This document shows positions 33,449 through 42,968 of a DNA stretch of 64,000 nt, piece by piece. Made by a program: the position numbers and the translations under genes. The notes below the pieces were generated by a model that saw only the letters and a list, made by a program, of their open reading frames with translations, ran no database searches and was not told where the DNA came from. Position 1 is the first letter of the stretch; every line of letters begins with the position of its first letter. This DNA comes from Pseudomonas taiwanensis (lineage in GTDB: Bacteria > Pseudomonadota > Gammaproteobacteria > Pseudomonadales > Pseudomonadaceae), in NCBI RefSeq assembly GCF_013393345.1, contig NZ_QJRF01000031.1, positions 108,444 to 172,443 on the forward strand, in the 5' to 3' direction.

Positions 33449-34465
33449 TCAGCCGTCCGTGGGCGCTTTGCCGGTACCTGCTTCCAGGTGCAGGCTCAGC
33501 CAGCCACGAATGCGCCGGATGAGCTGCTCCTGCTCGGTGGCGCGGTCGCCTGGAAGGCCCTTCATGGCGATCTGGATGTAGGCCGGGTGCTTCTGCCGCT
33601 TGCTCGCGTGACTGCGACGCAGGGCGGCGTCGCGGTCGGCCGGCTGGTCCTTGTAGTAGAAGTCGCCCGTGGCCAGTTTCAATTCGGGTAGTGAGTCCTC
33701 CAGGGCCGGTGCATAGCCAGCAGGCAACTCCGCCGCTACCAACAGAAGATTGCGTACGTCCTGCGGCTCATTGGCGGCAAGGAACTGTGCCGCCCAATAG
33801 GCACCAGTGCCATGGCCCAGCAGCACGATGGCCTTGGGCTTCTGCTGGCGCGCGAAGGCGAGTGCCGCTTCGATCCGGGCAAACACCCGTGCCGTCTGGG
33901 TCTTCTGGATGGCGTCGCGGGACAGCGGTGGCGGCGCCGGGTCGGTGTTGGGTTCGGCACTTCCGGCCTGCTCGGTGTTGGTCGGGCCTTCTTCCTGGGC
34001 TTTCTCGGGGCTCACCGCCGGTTCCGCCTGGGTCGGTACCTCGGTCTTCAGTGGGCGTGGTGGCAGCGGATCGTCGCTGGGGTCGGGCAGTGTCAGGGCG
34101 AGGGTGCTCCAGCCGGAATTCGGCAAGCCGCGACGCAAGGGGCCGATCGCCTCCGGCCAGTCGGCCGTTTCGCCGTCGCCGGGCAGCAGGATCACCAACC
34201 CCTCGGGAGCGCTGACATTGGCCGGCTGCCAGAGCGCGAGGAAAGTCTCTTCGCCAGCATTGAGCCGCTGTTGATCCCGGCTCGGGATCTGGCGCTCCAG
34301 GCTGGTGGAGTCCTCCTGGCTACGTTCCTCCAGCGGCGCGCGCTCCACTGCCGGTGCAGGTTCCTTGGGCGCTGTCGCGGAGTCCGCTTCCCCCAGCACG
34401 GCAGGTGAGGCAGGCAATAGCGCGAGGCAAAGGGCTGCAAGGGGCAGGCGAAGGGCGCGAGGCAT
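33449..34465 (-). CDS. DUF3530 family putative secreted alpha/beta-hydrolase
   Basis: 338 residues. A signal peptide (MPRALRLPLAALCLALLPAS) is followed by a proline/glutamate-rich stretch, and a serine-hydrolase-like elbow (VLLGHGTGAYWAAQF, G-H-G-x-G) appears around residue 225. The nucleophile serine is replaced by threonine in this motif, so classical hydrolase activity is uncertain. The ATG at 34465 has AGGA 8-9 nt upstream; a much longer reading frame upstream is antisense to the sensor kinase and is rejected. Function unknown. Confidence 0.8.
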   Translation of the reverse strand: MPRALRLPLAALCLALLPASPAVLGEADSATAPKEPAPAVERAPLEERSQEDSTSLERQIPSRDQQRLNAGEETFLALWQPANVSAPEGLVILLPGDGETADWPEAIGPLRRGLPNSGWSTLALTLPDPSDDPLPPRPLKTEVPTQAEPAVSPEKAQEEGPTNTEQAGSAEPNTDPAPPPLSRDAIQKTQTARVFARIEAALAFARQQKPKAIVLLGHGTGAYWAAQFLAANEPQDVRNLLLVAAELPAGYAPALEDSLPELKLATGDFYYKDQPADRDAALRRSHASKRQKHPAYIQIAMKGLPGDRATEQEQLIRRIRGWLSLHLEAGTGKAPTDG

Positions 34466-34600
34466 CTGGACATTCCTGGTCGAGCTGGGAAACAGGAGCC
34501 TAATGGCTCGATGGGTTTTTGTCAGGCCGAGCCTTCGCATGGTTGACCGTGGCTGGAGTAAGGTATGTCGGCTGTTTCTCCTTGTTGCGGTTGGTCCTCG

Positions 34601-36991
34601 ATGATCCGTGCGCTCCTTTCCTTCCTGTTCGCCTGCTGCCTGGCGATACCTGCCTTGGCTGCATCCACGGCGCTGCCGCTGGACGACGGCCAGCGGCAAT
34701 GGCTCGAGAGCCATGGGCAACTCCGTGTGGGTGCCGTGCTGCAAGCCCCTTACGTCCAGTTGGATCGGCGCCTGCAACAACTCTCCGGAGCCAACGTCGA
34801 GTTGATGAACTGGCTGGCCAGGTCCATGGGTGTCGAGTTGGTCTGGCGCACCTACGACAGTCAGGGCGAACTGGAACAGGGACTGCGCTCCGGACAGATC
34901 GATCTTGCCCCCGGCCTCGGGCAGACGCCCGCCGGTTTGCGCCTGTGGCTGTTCTCCGATCCCTACATGCGCGTCTCGCAGTTGCTGGTGGGCGAGCGCG
35001 AGGGTAATGGCGCGGTGGACCTGGAGCAGCTCGACGCCACGTCGCCGGTTGCCCTGCGCCAGCCGAGTCCAGTGGCCGACTACTTGCGCGCGACTTACTC
35101 CAACCTCAACCTCAAGCCCATGGGCAGCGAGCGGCAGGCCCTGCAGGCGTTGCTGGCCGAGCAGGTCCGCTATGCCGTGCTCGACGAGGCCCAGCTCAGC
35201 CGGCTGTCTCGCGAACAGGAGTTCACCGGGCTCGCAGTAGTCGGCGACATCGGTTTCCCGCAGCTGCTTCGGGTCGCTTCGAGGCGGGACTGGCCGGAAC
35301 TGGCTGCCATCGTCGACATCGCCTTGCGCAACCTGCCGCCGAAGGACCTCGACCAGTTGCATGAGCGCTGGCTGCAGCCCAAGTATCCTCGCCTCGGTGA
35401 ATCCAGCGGCTTCTGGCAGAACCTCAGTCTGTTTCTCGGCGTGCTGTTGCTCACTGCGGCCCTCATCATCACCTGGCTGCGCCGACAGCAGCGTCGGCTG
35501 GAGCGGCAACTGCTGGATTCGCGCCATGCACTGCAGCTGCGCGAGGCTGCCGAAGAAGCGCTGCGCCTCACCCAGTTTTCCATCGACCACAGCACCCTGG
35601 GCATCCTTTGGGTGAACTGGGACAGCCACGTGCGCTACGCCAACCGAGCGGCAGAACAGATGCTGGGTTATCGGCCGGGCAGTCTTGCAGATCGCCCCCT
35701 GGCGGATTTCCAGCCCGAGCTGAACATGGATCGCTGGCTCAATCTCTGGCGCCGCGCACGCAACAGTGACGAAGGCCCGCTGAGCTTCGAGACCCGTTGC
35801 TTGCGTCCCGACGGCGCCTGGCTTCCGGCAGATGTGTCGCTGAGCTTCCTGCGCTTCGGCTCTTCCGAATACCTGGTGGTGTTCCTCTCCGATGCCACCG
35901 AGCGCCGTCGAGCCCGCGAGGCCCTGGAAGAAAGTGAAGCGCGCCTCAAGGGCATCGCTTCCAACGTGCCCGGTCTGGTATTCCGCCTGGAGCGGCCAAA
36001 AGCGGATGCGCCTGCCGATTTCGCCTTCATCGGCGAAGGCAGCGAAGGCCTGGTGGGCTACAGCGCCAGTGAGTTGCTGGATACGGGACGTGGTATTCGC
36101 GGCCTGGTTCATCCGGACGACCGCGACGGCTACTGGCAGAGCCAGCTTCAGGCACTGGACGCCGATCGCGATTGGCACTGGCAGGGCCGCATCCTCACCC
36201 GCGACGGCGCGCTGCGCTGGGCCGACATCAAGGCCGGTGCGCGGATCTTCGACGACGGCCGTGCGGTCTGGGACGGTGTGGTCTGGGATATCACCGAGAA
36301 CAAGCAGATCGAACTGGAGCTGGCAGCTTCTCGCGCGCAGCTCCGGGATTTGTCGGCGCACCTGGAAAGCGTGCGCGAAGAAGAGAAGGCACGCATTGCC
36401 CGTGAGGTGCATGACGAACTGGGCCAGGTGCTCACCGTCCTGAAGCTGGAAACTTCCATGTGCGAGCTGGCCTACGCCGGGCTCGACGCCGGGCTCAAGG
36501 AGCGCCTGGACAGCATGAAGCGTCTGATCGCTCAGCTCTTCCAACTGGTGCGCGACGTGGCGACGGCGCTGCGCCCGCCGATTCTCGATGCCGGCATCGC
36601 TTCTGCCATCGAGTGGCAGGCCAGGCGATTCGAGGCGCGCACGCAGATTCCCTGCCTGGTGGAAGTGCCCGAGCAATTGCCGCAGCTGTCCGACGCCAAG
36701 GCAGTAGGCCTGTTCCGAGTGCTGCAGGAGGCGCTGACCAACGTCATGCGCCACGCCGAGGCGCATACTGTCGCGGTTCGCCTGAGTGAAGAGGGCGGCA
36801 CGCTCTGCCTGCGTATCAGTGATGATGGCCGGGGGTTCGATCCCGGCACCAGAAGTGGCAGTTCGTTCGGCCTGGTGGGCATGCGCGAGCGCGTGCTGAT
36901 GCTGGGCGGCAGCCTGCAGATCGAGAGCCAGCCGGGCGAGGGCACGACCCTTTGCGTGCGCGTGGCGTTGGATAAGGAGAAAGTGGCGTGA
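34601..36991 (+). CDS. agtS: Hybrid-input sensor histidine kinase (AgtS-like)
   Basis: 796 residues. Signal peptide (1-22), periplasmic SBP_bac_3 solute-sensing domain (~28-265), membrane segment (~272-292), two PAS domains (~325-445 and ~450-575), a HisKA_3 dimerisation domain with the phospho-accepting histidine in AREVHDELGQ (~603), and a HATPase domain (ISDDGRGFDPG). This is a NarL-type kinase. It overlaps a LuxR-type regulator by 4 bp and precedes an ABC importer. In P. aeruginosa, AgtSR responds to 5-aminovalerate and 4-aminobutyrate; the assignment here is by position and architecture. No good Shine-Dalgarno was seen for the ATG at 34601. Confidence 0.86.
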   Translation: MIRALLSFLFACCLAIPALAASTALPLDDGQRQWLESHGQLRVGAVLQAPYVQLDRRLQQLSGANVELMNWLARSMGVELVWRTYDSQGELEQGLRSGQIDLAPGLGQTPAGLRLWLFSDPYMRVSQLLVGEREGNGAVDLEQLDATSPVALRQPSPVADYLRATYSNLNLKPMGSERQALQALLAEQVRYAVLDEAQLSRLSREQEFTGLAVVGDIGFPQLLRVASRRDWPELAAIVDIALRNLPPKDLDQLHERWLQPKYPRLGESSGFWQNLSLFLGVLLLTAALIITWLRRQQRRLERQLLDSRHALQLREAAEEALRLTQFSIDHSTLGILWVNWDSHVRYANRAAEQMLGYRPGSLADRPLADFQPELNMDRWLNLWRRARNSDEGPLSFETRCLRPDGAWLPADVSLSFLRFGSSEYLVVFLSDATERRRAREALEESEARLKGIASNVPGLVFRLERPKADAPADFAFIGEGSEGLVGYSASELLDTGRGIRGLVHPDDRDGYWQSQLQALDADRDWHWQGRILTRDGALRWADIKAGARIFDDGRAVWDGVVWDITENKQIELELAASRAQLRDLSAHLESVREEEKARIAREVHDELGQVLTVLKLETSMCELAYAGLDAGLKERLDSMKRLIAQLFQLVRDVATALRPPILDAGIASAIEWQARRFEARTQIPCLVEVPEQLPQLSDAKAVGLFRVLQEALTNVMRHAEAHTVAVRLSEEGGTLCLRISDDGRGFDPGTRSGSSFGLVGMRERVLMLGGSLQIESQPGEGTTLCVRVALDKEKVA

Positions 36992-37617
36992 TCCGAGTAT
37001 TGGTGGCAGAAGACCACACCATCGTCCGCGAGGGCATCAAGCAGCTCATCGGCCTGGCCAAGGATCTCTGCGTGGCGGGGGAGGCCGGCAATGGCGAGCA
37101 ACTGATGGAAGCCTTGCGCCAGACACCCTGCGAAGTGGTGCTGCTGGACATCTCCATGCCCGGCGTCAACGGCCTGGAGGCCATTCCGCGCATCCGCGCC
37201 CTCGGCAATCCGCCGGCGGTGCTGGTGCTGTCCATGCACGACGAAGCGCAGATGGCCGCACGGGCCCTGAAGATCGGCGCTGCCGGCTATGCCACCAAGG
37301 ACAGTGATCCGGCCCTGTTGCTCACTGCGATCCGCAAGGTGGCCGCGGGAGGCCGCTACATCGACCCCGACCTCGCCGACCGCATGGTCTTCGAGGTGGG
37401 CCTGACCGACGCCCGCCCGGCCCATACGCTGCTTTCAGAGCGCGAGTTCTCGGTGTTCGAGCGGCTGGTGCGTGGCGAAGGAGTGAATGAAATCGCCCAG
37501 CAACTGGCGGTCAGCAGCAAGACGGTGAGCACCCACAAGGCCCGCCTGATGCAGAAGCTGGGATTGCACTCGGTCGCGGACCTGGTGAAGTACGCGGTCG
37601 AGCACAAGCTGCTGTGA
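36988..37617 (+). CDS. agtR: NarL/LuxR-family response regulator (AgtR-like)
   Basis: 209 residues with a GTG start following AAGGAGA. A receiver domain (phospho-acceptor D54 in VVLLDISMPG, with early acidic AEDH) is joined to a LuxR-type helix-turn-helix (~145-205, EIAQQLAVSSKTVSTHKARL). Its start overlaps the stop codon of the kinase gene, so the two are coupled. A perfect dyad 24 bp downstream of the gene is a candidate binding site controlling the transporter operon. Confidence 0.88.
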   Translation: MIRVLVAEDHTIVREGIKQLIGLAKDLCVAGEAGNGEQLMEALRQTPCEVVLLDISMPGVNGLEAIPRIRALGNPPAVLVLSMHDEAQMAARALKIGAAGYATKDSDPALLLTAIRKVAAGGRYIDPDLADRMVFEVGLTDARPAHTLLSEREFSVFERLVRGEGVNEIAQQLAVSSKTVSTHKARLMQKLGLHSVADLVKYAVEHKLL

Positions 37618-37640
37618 ATGTCCGACAATCGCGCTGTGAT

Positions 37641-37660
37641 TTGTAGGGCGATCCCTACAA
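37641..37660. promoter_or_regulatory. Perfect 8-4-8 dyad, candidate AgtR operator
   Basis: TTGTAGGG and CCCTACAA are separated by CGAT. It lies between agtR and the transporter ATPase gene, 109 bp before the latter's start. NarL-type regulators bind as dimers to such inverted repeats; assignment to AgtR is an inference from position. Confidence 0.5.
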
Positions 37661-37768
37661 GGAATCCTCTCCAAGCCTTATAGCAATCTCTCATACCGCC
37701 CGATTTGCGTGGTTTGCCGCGTTCTCTACGCTTTCCTCTACGGCAGACACAAAAACAAAGGTGCGGTT

Positions 37769-38878
37769 ATGGCCGAGACACAAGGCAACGACATCCTGGT
37801 CAGCTTTCGCGGCGTGCAGAAGAGCTACGACGGCGAGACCCTGATCGTCAAAGACCTCAACCTGGATATTCGCAAAGGCGAATTCCTCACCCTGCTCGGG
37901 CCGTCCGGCTCCGGCAAGACCACCAGCCTGATGATGCTCGCCGGGTTCGAAACCCCCACCAGCGGCGAGATTCTGCTGGCCGGTCGCTCCATCAACAACG
38001 TACCCCCGCACAAGCGCGACATTGGCATGGTGTTCCAGAACTATGCGTTGTTCCCGCACATGACGGTGGCCGAGAACCTGGCCTTCCCGCTCTCGGTGCG
38101 CGGCATGAGCAAGACCGACGCCAGCGAGCGGGTCAAGCGTGCGCTCTCCATGGTGCAGCTGGATACCTTCCGCAACCGCTACCCCGGCCAGCTTTCCGGT
38201 GGCCAGCAGCAGCGTGTCGCCCTGGCCCGCGCCCTGGTGTTCGAGCCCCAGCTGGTCCTGATGGACGAGCCCCTCGGTGCACTGGACAAGCAGCTGCGCG
38301 AACACATGCAGATGGAGATCAAACACATCCATCAACGCCTGGGCGTCACCGTGGTCTACGTGACCCACGACCAGGGCGAAGCGCTGACCATGTCCGACCG
38401 CGTCGCGGTGTTCCACCAGGGCGAGATCCAGCAGATCGCTCCGCCGCGCGAGCTTTACGAACTGCCGAAGAACACCTTCGTGGCCAACTTCATCGGTGAG
38501 AACAATCGCCTGAACGGCCAGCTGGAAAGCCGCGATGGCGAGCGCTGCGTCGTGCGTCTGGGCCGTGGTGAGAAGGTCGAGGCCCTGGCGATCAACGTCG
38601 GCCAGCCGGGCGAGCCGGTGACCCTGTCGATCCGCCCCGAGCGCGTACGCATCAACGGTCACAGCGAGAGCTGCGTGAACCGTTTCTCCGGGCGCGTCGC
38701 CGAGTTCATCTACCTGGGCGACCACGTGCGTATCCGCATGGAGGTCTGTGGCAAGCCCGATTTCTTCGTCAAGCAACCTATTGCTGAGCTCGACCCCGCA
38801 CTGGCGGTAGGCGATGTGGTGCCGCTCGGCTGGCAAGTGGAGCACGTCCGCGCACTGGACCCGCTTCTGGCGGAATGA
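37769..38878 (+). CDS. agtA: ABC transporter ATP-binding protein (PotA-like, AgtA)
   Basis: 369 residues. Nucleotide-binding subunit of a polyamine/opine-type importer: Walker [10 protein letters not shown] (~43-51), signature LSGGQQQR (~141-148), Walker B LVLMDEP (~162-168), and a C-terminal TOBE domain. The ATG at 37769 (MAETQGND) follows AAAGG by 8 nt. With the three downstream genes it forms an importer like P. aeruginosa AgtABCD for 4-aminobutyrate and 5-aminovalerate; the substrate is inferred by synteny only. Confidence 0.85.
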   Translation: MAETQGNDILVSFRGVQKSYDGETLIVKDLNLDIRKGEFLTLLGPSGSGKTTSLMMLAGFETPTSGEILLAGRSINNVPPHKRDIGMVFQNYALFPHMTVAENLAFPLSVRGMSKTDASERVKRALSMVQLDTFRNRYPGQLSGGQQQRVALARALVFEPQLVLMDEPLGALDKQLREHMQMEIKHIHQRLGVTVVYVTHDQGEALTMSDRVAVFHQGEIQQIAPPRELYELPKNTFVANFIGENNRLNGQLESRDGERCVVRLGRGEKVEALAINVGQPGEPVTLSIRPERVRINGHSESCVNRFSGRVAEFIYLGDHVRIRMEVCGKPDFFVKQPIAELDPALAVGDVVPLGWQVEHVRALDPLLAE

Positions 38879-38927
38879 CGCGGCGGCACCAAGGCATTAG
38901 CAACCCTGCACTGTGGAGAAAATAACA

Positions 38928-39959
38928 ATGTCGAAATCCCTGAAACTCACCGCCATCGCCCTCGGGTTGGCCTGCGCCACCCAGGCAATGGCTGCCGACC
39001 TGACCGTGGTGTCCTTCGGTGGCGCCAACAAGAATGCGCAGGTCAAGGCGTTCTACGAGCCCTACCAGCAGAGCACCGGCAACAAGATCATCGCAGGCGA
39101 ATACAACGGTGAAATGGCCAAGGTGAAGGCCATGGTCGACACCAACAGCGTCTCCTGGAACCTGGTGGAAGTGGAGTCGCCCGAGCTGTCCCGCGGCTGT
39201 GACGAAGGTCTGTTCGAAGAGCTGGACGCTGCCCAGTTCGGCAAGGCTGAAGACTTCGTACCCGGCGCCGTCCAGCCTTGCGGCGTCGGCTTCTTCGTGT
39301 GGTCCACCGTGCTGGCCTACAACGCCGACAAGCTGAAGTCCGCCCCCACCAGCTGGGCCGATTTCTGGGACGTGAACAAATTCCCCGGCAAGCGCGGCCT
39401 GCGCAAGGGCGCCAAGTACACCCTGGAATTCGCCCTGATGGCCGATGGCGTTGCGCCCAAGGACGTCTACACCGTGCTGGCCACCAAGGAAGGCCAGGAT
39501 CGCGCCTTCAAGAAGCTCGACGAGATCAAGCCGAGCATCCAGTGGTGGGAAGCCGGCGCCCAGCCGCCGCAGTTCCTCGCCTCGGGTGACGTGGTCATGA
39601 GCTCTGCCTACAACGGCCGCATCGCTGCGGTGCAGAAGGAAAGCAACCTGAAAGTCGTGTGGACCGGCGGTATCTACGACTTCGACTCCTGGGCCATCCC
39701 GAAGGGCGCCAAGGATGCCGACAAGGCCAAGGAGTTCATCGCCTTCTCGGTCAAGCCCGAGCAGCAGAAGATCTACTCCGAGAACATCGCCTACGGTCCG
39801 GCCAACACCCAGGCGGTGCCGCTGCTGGACAAGGGCCTGCTGAAGGACATGCCGACCACTCCGGAAAACATCAAGGACCAGGTCGCCATGGACGTCACCT
39901 TCTGGGCTGACTACGGCGAGCAACTGGAGCAACGCTTCAACTCCTGGGCGGCCAAGTAA
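38928..39959 (+). CDS. agtB: Periplasmic substrate-binding protein of the ABC importer
   Basis: 343 residues of the spermidine/putrescine-binding (PotD-like, SBP_bac_8) family. The signal peptide ends in ATQAMAA, then DLTVVSFGGANK begins the mature protein. The ATG at 38928 (MSKSLKLTA) follows GGAGA by 8 nt; an ATG at 38913 lacks one. I recall PAO1 carrying a further binding-protein gene (PA0602) ahead of the ATPase; here only this one is present. A pair of hairpins separates it from the permease genes. Confidence 0.83.
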   Translation: MSKSLKLTAIALGLACATQAMAADLTVVSFGGANKNAQVKAFYEPYQQSTGNKIIAGEYNGEMAKVKAMVDTNSVSWNLVEVESPELSRGCDEGLFEELDAAQFGKAEDFVPGAVQPCGVGFFVWSTVLAYNADKLKSAPTSWADFWDVNKFPGKRGLRKGAKYTLEFALMADGVAPKDVYTVLATKEGQDRAFKKLDEIKPSIQWWEAGAQPPQFLASGDVVMSSAYNGRIAAVQKESNLKVVWTGGIYDFDSWAIPKGAKDADKAKEFIAFSVKPEQQKIYSENIAYGPANTQAVPLLDKGLLKDMPTTPENIKDQVAMDVTFWADYGEQLEQRFNSWAAK

Positions 39960-39975
39960 GTCCGCCTGTGTACCC

Positions 39976-40027
39976 CCCCTCTCCCTGTGGGAGAGGGGCT
40001 GGGGGTGAGGGGGATTCTTCCTCACCC
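39976..40027. repeat. Tandem palindromic element inside the agt operon
   Basis: A 10-bp stem CCCCTCTCCC/GGGAGAGGGG (39976-39998) is followed by a second pairing GGGTGAGG/CCTCACCC (40003-40027). The sequence resembles dispersed intergenic palindromes common in Pseudomonas and Xanthomonas. At this position it could protect the binding-protein mRNA or reduce read-through into the permease genes (inference). Confidence 0.65.
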
Positions 40028-40073
40028 TGGCCTTAGGGCCTGAACGTTCAACCCTGTTTCAACGGAGTTCGCC

Positions 40074-41321
40074 ATGGCCACTGCAGTGCCCCTGAACGAG
40101 GTCGCCGGCCCCAGCCTCAAGCAGCGCCTCGCCCGAGCCGAGCGGATGAACCGCCTGAAGTCCCAGGCGCTGATCCTGCCGCTGCTGATTTTCCTCCTGC
40201 TGACCTTCCTGGTGCCCATTGGCGCGCTGCTCTACAAGAGCGTGAACAACCCGGAAGTGGTCGGCTCCATGCCGCGTACGGTCGAGGCCATTTCCAGCTG
40301 GGACGGCAAGGCGCTGCCCGCCGAGCCGGTGTACAAGGCCCTGGCCGAAGACCTCGCTGCGGCGCGCAAGAACCAGACTATCGGCGACCTTTCCAAACGC
40401 CTGAACATGGAACTGGCCGGCTACCGCAGCCTGATGGCCAAGACTGCCCGCGCCCTGCCGTTCAAGACCGAACCGGCCTCCTACAAGGACGCGCTGGAAA
40501 CCCTGGACGAGCGCTGGGGCGACCCCGCGTACTGGCAGGCGATTCGCCGTAACGCCAGCCACCTGACCCCCTATTACTTGCTGGCCGCCCTCGACCATCG
40601 CATCGACGACCTGGGCGAAGTGGCCCTGGCCACCCCGGACCAGGCCATCTACCTGGATATCTTCGCCCGTACCTTCTGGATGGGCGCGGTGATCACTGTG
40701 ATCTGCCTGTTGCTCGCCTATCCGCTGGCATACCTGCTGGCCAACCTGCCGACGCGCAAGAGCAACCTGCTGATGATCCTGGTGCTGCTGCCGTTCTGGA
40801 CCTCCATCCTGGTGCGTGTGGCAGCGTGGATCGTGCTGTTGCAGTCCGGTGGCCTGATCAACGGCGCGCTGCTCAAGCTCGGCCTGATCGACCAGCCGTT
40901 GCAGCTGGTGTTCAATCGCACCGGCGTCTACATCGCCATGGTGCACATCATGCTGCCGTTCATGATCCTGCCGATCTACAGCGTGATGAAGGGCATTTCC
41001 CCCAGCTACATGCGTGCGGCGATCTCCCTCGGCTGCCACCCCTTCGCCAGCTTCTGGAAGGTGTACTTCCCGCAGACCGTGGCGGGCGTAGGTGCCGGGT
41101 GCCTGCTGGTGTTCATCCTGTCCATCGGCTACTACATCACGCCGGCACTGCTGGGCAGCCCGAACGACCAGATGGTCAGCTATTTCGTCGCCTTCTTCAC
41201 CAACACCACCATCAACTGGGGCATGGCCACGGCCCTGGGCGGCATGCTGCTGTTCGCCACCCTGATCCTCTACGTGGTCTACAGCTGGCTGGTGGGCGCT
41301 GGCCGCCTGCGTCTCGGTTGA
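40074..41321 (+). CDS. agtC: ABC transporter permease (PotB-like)
   Basis: 415 residues, longer than PotB because of a ~130-residue soluble insert (about residues 60-190) between the first membrane helix and the permease core. The EAA loop (MRAAISLGCHPFASFWKVYFP) is near residue 320, here broken up: key residues are A-A-x-x-L-G. The ATG at 40074 follows GGAG. It is followed 13 bp later by the second permease. Confidence 0.85.
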   Translation: MATAVPLNEVAGPSLKQRLARAERMNRLKSQALILPLLIFLLLTFLVPIGALLYKSVNNPEVVGSMPRTVEAISSWDGKALPAEPVYKALAEDLAAARKNQTIGDLSKRLNMELAGYRSLMAKTARALPFKTEPASYKDALETLDERWGDPAYWQAIRRNASHLTPYYLLAALDHRIDDLGEVALATPDQAIYLDIFARTFWMGAVITVICLLLAYPLAYLLANLPTRKSNLLMILVLLPFWTSILVRVAAWIVLLQSGGLINGALLKLGLIDQPLQLVFNRTGVYIAMVHIMLPFMILPIYSVMKGISPSYMRAAISLGCHPFASFWKVYFPQTVAGVGAGCLLVFILSIGYYITPALLGSPNDQMVSYFVAFFTNTTINWGMATALGGMLLFATLILYVVYSWLVGAGRLRLG

Positions 41322-41334
41322 GGAGAACAAGAAA

Positions 41335-42162
41335 ATGCTGAGTCCCTACATGTCCCCGATCGAGCGCCTGTGGTTCTACACGCTGCGCGGCCTCTGCGGC
41401 CTGGTGCTGCTGTTCCTGATCCTGCCGGTGCTGGTGATCATTCCGCTGTCGTTCAACTCCGGCACCTTCCTGGTCTACCCGCTGCAGGGCTTCTCCCTAC
41501 GCTGGTACGCCGACTTCTTCAACTCGGCGGAGTGGATGCGCTCGCTGACCAACAGCATGATCGTCGCCCCGGCGGCGACCGTGCTGGCGATGGTCTTCGG
41601 CACCCTGGCATCCATCGGCCTGACCCGAGGCGAGTTCCGCGGCAAGGCTCTGGTCATGAGCCTGCTGATTTCGCCGATGGTGGTTCCGGTGGTGATCATC
41701 GGTGTGGCCAGCTACCTGTTCTTCGCCCCGTTGGGCCTGGGTAACAGCTACCTGTCGCTGATCTTGGTGCATGCGGTGCTGGGCGTGCCGTTCGTGATCA
41801 TCACGGTGTCGGCGACCCTGCAGGGCTTCAACTACAACCTGGTGCGTGCTGCCGCCAGCCTCGGCGCGCCGCCGCTGACCGCGTTCTTCAAGGTGACCCT
41901 GCCGCTGATTGCACCGGGGGTGATCTCGGGGGCGCTGTTCGCCTTCGCCACCTCCTTCGACGAAGTGGTGGTGACCCTGTTCCTCGCCGGACCCGAGCAG
42001 GCCACCCTGCCACGCCAGATGTTCAGCGGTATCCGCGAGAACCTCAGCCCCACCATCGCCGCCGCCGCGACCCTGCTGATCGGTTTCTCCATCGCGCTGC
42101 TGCTGGTGCTGGAGTGGCTGCGCGGCCGCAGCGAGCGCATGCGCACCTCCGTGCCGGAGTAA
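41335..42162 (+). CDS. agtD: ABC transporter permease (PotC-like)
   Basis: 275 residues with about six membrane helices and the EAA-loop signature ([18 protein letters not shown], ~170-187). It pairs with the preceding permease to form the channel of the importer. It is the last gene of the operon, followed by a strong terminator. Confidence 0.86.
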   Translation: MLSPYMSPIERLWFYTLRGLCGLVLLFLILPVLVIIPLSFNSGTFLVYPLQGFSLRWYADFFNSAEWMRSLTNSMIVAPAATVLAMVFGTLASIGLTRGEFRGKALVMSLLISPMVVPVVIIGVASYLFFAPLGLGNSYLSLILVHAVLGVPFVIITVSATLQGFNYNLVRAAASLGAPPLTAFFKVTLPLIAPGVISGALFAFATSFDEVVVTLFLAGPEQATLPRQMFSGIRENLSPTIAAAATLLIGFSIALLLVLEWLRGRSERMRTSVPE

Positions 42163-42181
42163 AAAGTCTCCAACCTTCCCG

Positions 42182-42209
42182 GCCCGCGAGCTTTCGCGGG
42201 CTTTTTTTT
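42182..42209 (+). terminator. Terminator of the agt transporter operon
   Basis: 8-bp stem GCCCGCGA/TCGCGGGC with a 4-nt loop, followed by eight T. It lies 20 bp after the second permease gene. Confidence 0.92.
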
Positions 42210-42298
42210 GCGTGCCGCCTCAGTCATCGGTCGAATCCCCGCGCGCCATTCATCCCGGCTACAATTCGCGCCACCGTGATTCTGCCCCGAGGTCAGCC

Positions 42299-42967
42299 AT
42301 GCAGCCCTTCGCCATCGCACCGTCGATCCTTTCCGCCGATTTCGCCCGCCTGGGTGAGGAAGTGGAGAACGTTCTCGCCGCCGGCGCCGACATCGTTCAC
42401 TTCGACGTGATGGACAACCACTACGTACCCAACCTGACCATCGGCCCGATGGTCTGCTCGGCGCTGCGCAAGTACGGGATCACCGCGCCCATCGACGCGC
42501 ACCTGATGGTTTCGCCCGTGGACCGCATCATCGGCGACTTCATCGAAGCCGGTGCCACTTACGTCACCTTCCACCCGGAAGCCACTCTGCACGTCGATCG
42601 TTCCCTGCAACTGATCCGTGACGGCGGTGCCAAGGCCGGCCTGGTGTTCAATCCGGCCACTCCTCTGGACGTGCTGAAGTACGTGATGGACAAGGTCGAC
42701 ATGATCCTGCTGATGAGCGTCAACCCCGGCTTCGGCGGGCAGAAGTTCATTCCCGGTACCCTCGACAAACTGCGCGAGGCCCGCGCCCTGATCGATGCCT
42801 CCGGTCGTGACATCCGCCTGGAGATCGACGGTGGCGTCAACGTGAAGAACATCCGCGAGATCGCCGCCGCAGGCGCCGACACCTTCGTCGCCGGCTCGGC
42901 CATCTTCAATACGCCGGACTACGCCGAGGTCATTGCTGCCATGCGCGCCGAGCTGGCCCGGGTCTGA
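42299..42967 (+). CDS. rpe: Ribulose-phosphate 3-epimerase
   Basis: 222 residues, TIM barrel. It interconverts ribulose-5-phosphate and xylulose-5-phosphate in the pentose phosphate pathway. Motifs: [13 protein letters not shown] at the start, [14 protein letters not shown] (~33-46, metal-binding H and D), [12 protein letters not shown] (~139-150) and EIDGGVN (~175). The ATG at 42299 (MQPFAIAPS) was chosen over an upstream in-frame start that overlaps the terminator region. It is followed by gph with 1 bp between. Confidence 0.97.
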   Translation: MQPFAIAPSILSADFARLGEEVENVLAAGADIVHFDVMDNHYVPNLTIGPMVCSALRKYGITAPIDAHLMVSPVDRIIGDFIEAGATYVTFHPEATLHVDRSLQLIRDGGAKAGLVFNPATPLDVLKYVMDKVDMILLMSVNPGFGGQKFIPGTLDKLREARALIDASGRDIRLEIDGGVNVKNIREIAAAGADTFVAGSAIFNTPDYAEVIAAMRAELARV

Positions 42968-42968
42968 T

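Noticed and set aside
34466..36766. Very long minus-strand reading frame joined to the DUF3530 gene
   Set aside because: It is antisense to the sensor kinase and has no domains; the true start with signal peptide and ribosome-binding site is at 34465.
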